From: Chryseobacterium sp. ERMR1:04
GTDB taxonomy: Bacteria > Bacteroidota > Bacteroidia > Flavobacteriales > Weeksellaceae
Direction of reading: 5' to 3'
DNA length: 64,000 nucleotides
Assembly: GCF_001297705.1 (NCBI RefSeq)
Contig: NZ_LIRF01000004.1
Span: 372,001-436,000 of the forward strand
Made by a program: the position numbers and the translations under genes. The notes beneath the pieces were generated by a model. The model ran no database searches. It saw only the letters and a list, made by a program, of their open reading frames with translations, and had not been told where the DNA came from. This document shows positions 63,735 to 64,000 of this stretch, one piece after another (the stretch's first letter is position 1; every line of letters begins with the position of its first letter).

Positions 63735-64000
63735 ATGAGAAAACTACTGAAAATAAATACCCTGGGAATAATCATCATGAGTAATGCAAACCTATATTCT
63801 CAAGAATTAGACGTCAATTTACAAATAAGACCACGTTTCGAATATCGAAATGGCTATAAAACACTTTTGCCAGAAGGTCAGAAAGGAACTTCGCAAACCT
63901 CTCAGCGTTCTCGCTTAAATTTCAATTACAAACAAGAACAATTTTCTGCAAAATTAACCTTTCAAAATACCCGAACTTGGGGTGACGTACCTACCACCAC
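63735..64000 (+). CDS. Porin-like outer-membrane protein (3' partial)
   Basis: Starts at ATG 63735 and runs off the window. The N-terminus is a signal peptide (MRKLLKINTLGIIIMSNANLYSQ), then LDVNLQIRPRFEYRNGY and SRLNFNYKQEQFSAKLTFQNTRTWGD, which resembles the alginate-export/porin family of beta-barrels. It follows narK by 43 bp and probably belongs to the nitrate region. The assignment is tentative because only ~88 residues are visible. Confidence 0.6.
   Translation, partial: MRKLLKINTLGIIIMSNANLYSQELDVNLQIRPRFEYRNGYKTLLPEGQKGTSQTSQRSRLNFNYKQEQFSAKLTFQNTRTWGDVPTT

Overview
The window looks like a chromosomal piece of a Flavobacteriia member, most likely Weeksellaceae and close to Chryseobacterium. 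The reasons are low GC, many -7 boxes of the TAnnTTTG type, a type IX secretion C-terminal domain, and family content (DUF4241, DUF4202, DUF2867, SnoaL-like and VOC lipoproteins, a TonB-receptor of the outer-membrane beta-barrel type). Genus is inference from gene content; no rRNA or tRNA gene is present to confirm it.

Layout. 1-16.8 kb: end of a secreted leucine-rich protein, a DUF72 gene, a block of minus-strand genes (HD phosphohydrolase, alpha/beta hydrolase, PfkB-family sugar kinase, DUF4241, valS), DUF1573, PPK2, a frameshifted PKD lipoprotein, RNase P RNA, an ECF sigma factor with a membrane partner, an acyl-CoA synthetase and a secreted protein. 16.8-27.4 kb: housekeeping (rpoN, asnS, rpsP-rimM, a GreA/B-like factor) mixed with regulators and a serine hydrolase. 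27.5-45.4 kb: mostly small metabolic, regulatory and envelope genes, including a pair of near-identical divergent promoter regions around 28.5 and 29.3 kb, a TetR-MFS pair with a clear operator, a class C beta-lactamase, a Crp/Fnr regulator and a TonB-dependent receptor. 45.4-45.8 kb is a tandem pair of MITE-like repeats.

45.9-55.6 kb is the most unusual part: a polymorphic effector island. A LysM-like protein and a PAAR-like DUF4280 protein precede a 924-residue effector (carrier region, Pro-rich linker, GH19-like and M23 peptidoglycan hydrolase domains) and an overlapping lipoprotein that is the likely immunity protein. A 548-bp copy of the effector's linker region then recurs 3083 bp downstream, without the N-terminal carrier, joined to a different toxin (PG-binding, M15 peptidase, GH24 lysozyme) and a second lipoprotein, followed by a decayed and an orphan lipoprotein. 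This is the layout of an orphan toxin cassette that can swap by recombination into the expressed copy, as known for Rhs and CDI systems.

55.8-64 kb is a nitrite/nitrate region: nirB (interrupted by TAG), nirD, DUF4202, a PilJ-type sensor kinase with a NarL-type regulator, narK (frameshifted), and the start of a porin-like gene. The promoters of nirB and narK share a palindromic site overlapping the -7 box, a likely target for the neighbouring regulator.

Four reading frames are broken by single-base changes (PKD lipoprotein, effector/immunity junction, decayed lipoprotein, narK), all at homopolymers, plus one nonsense codon in nirB. They may be real decay or consensus errors; reads would decide.
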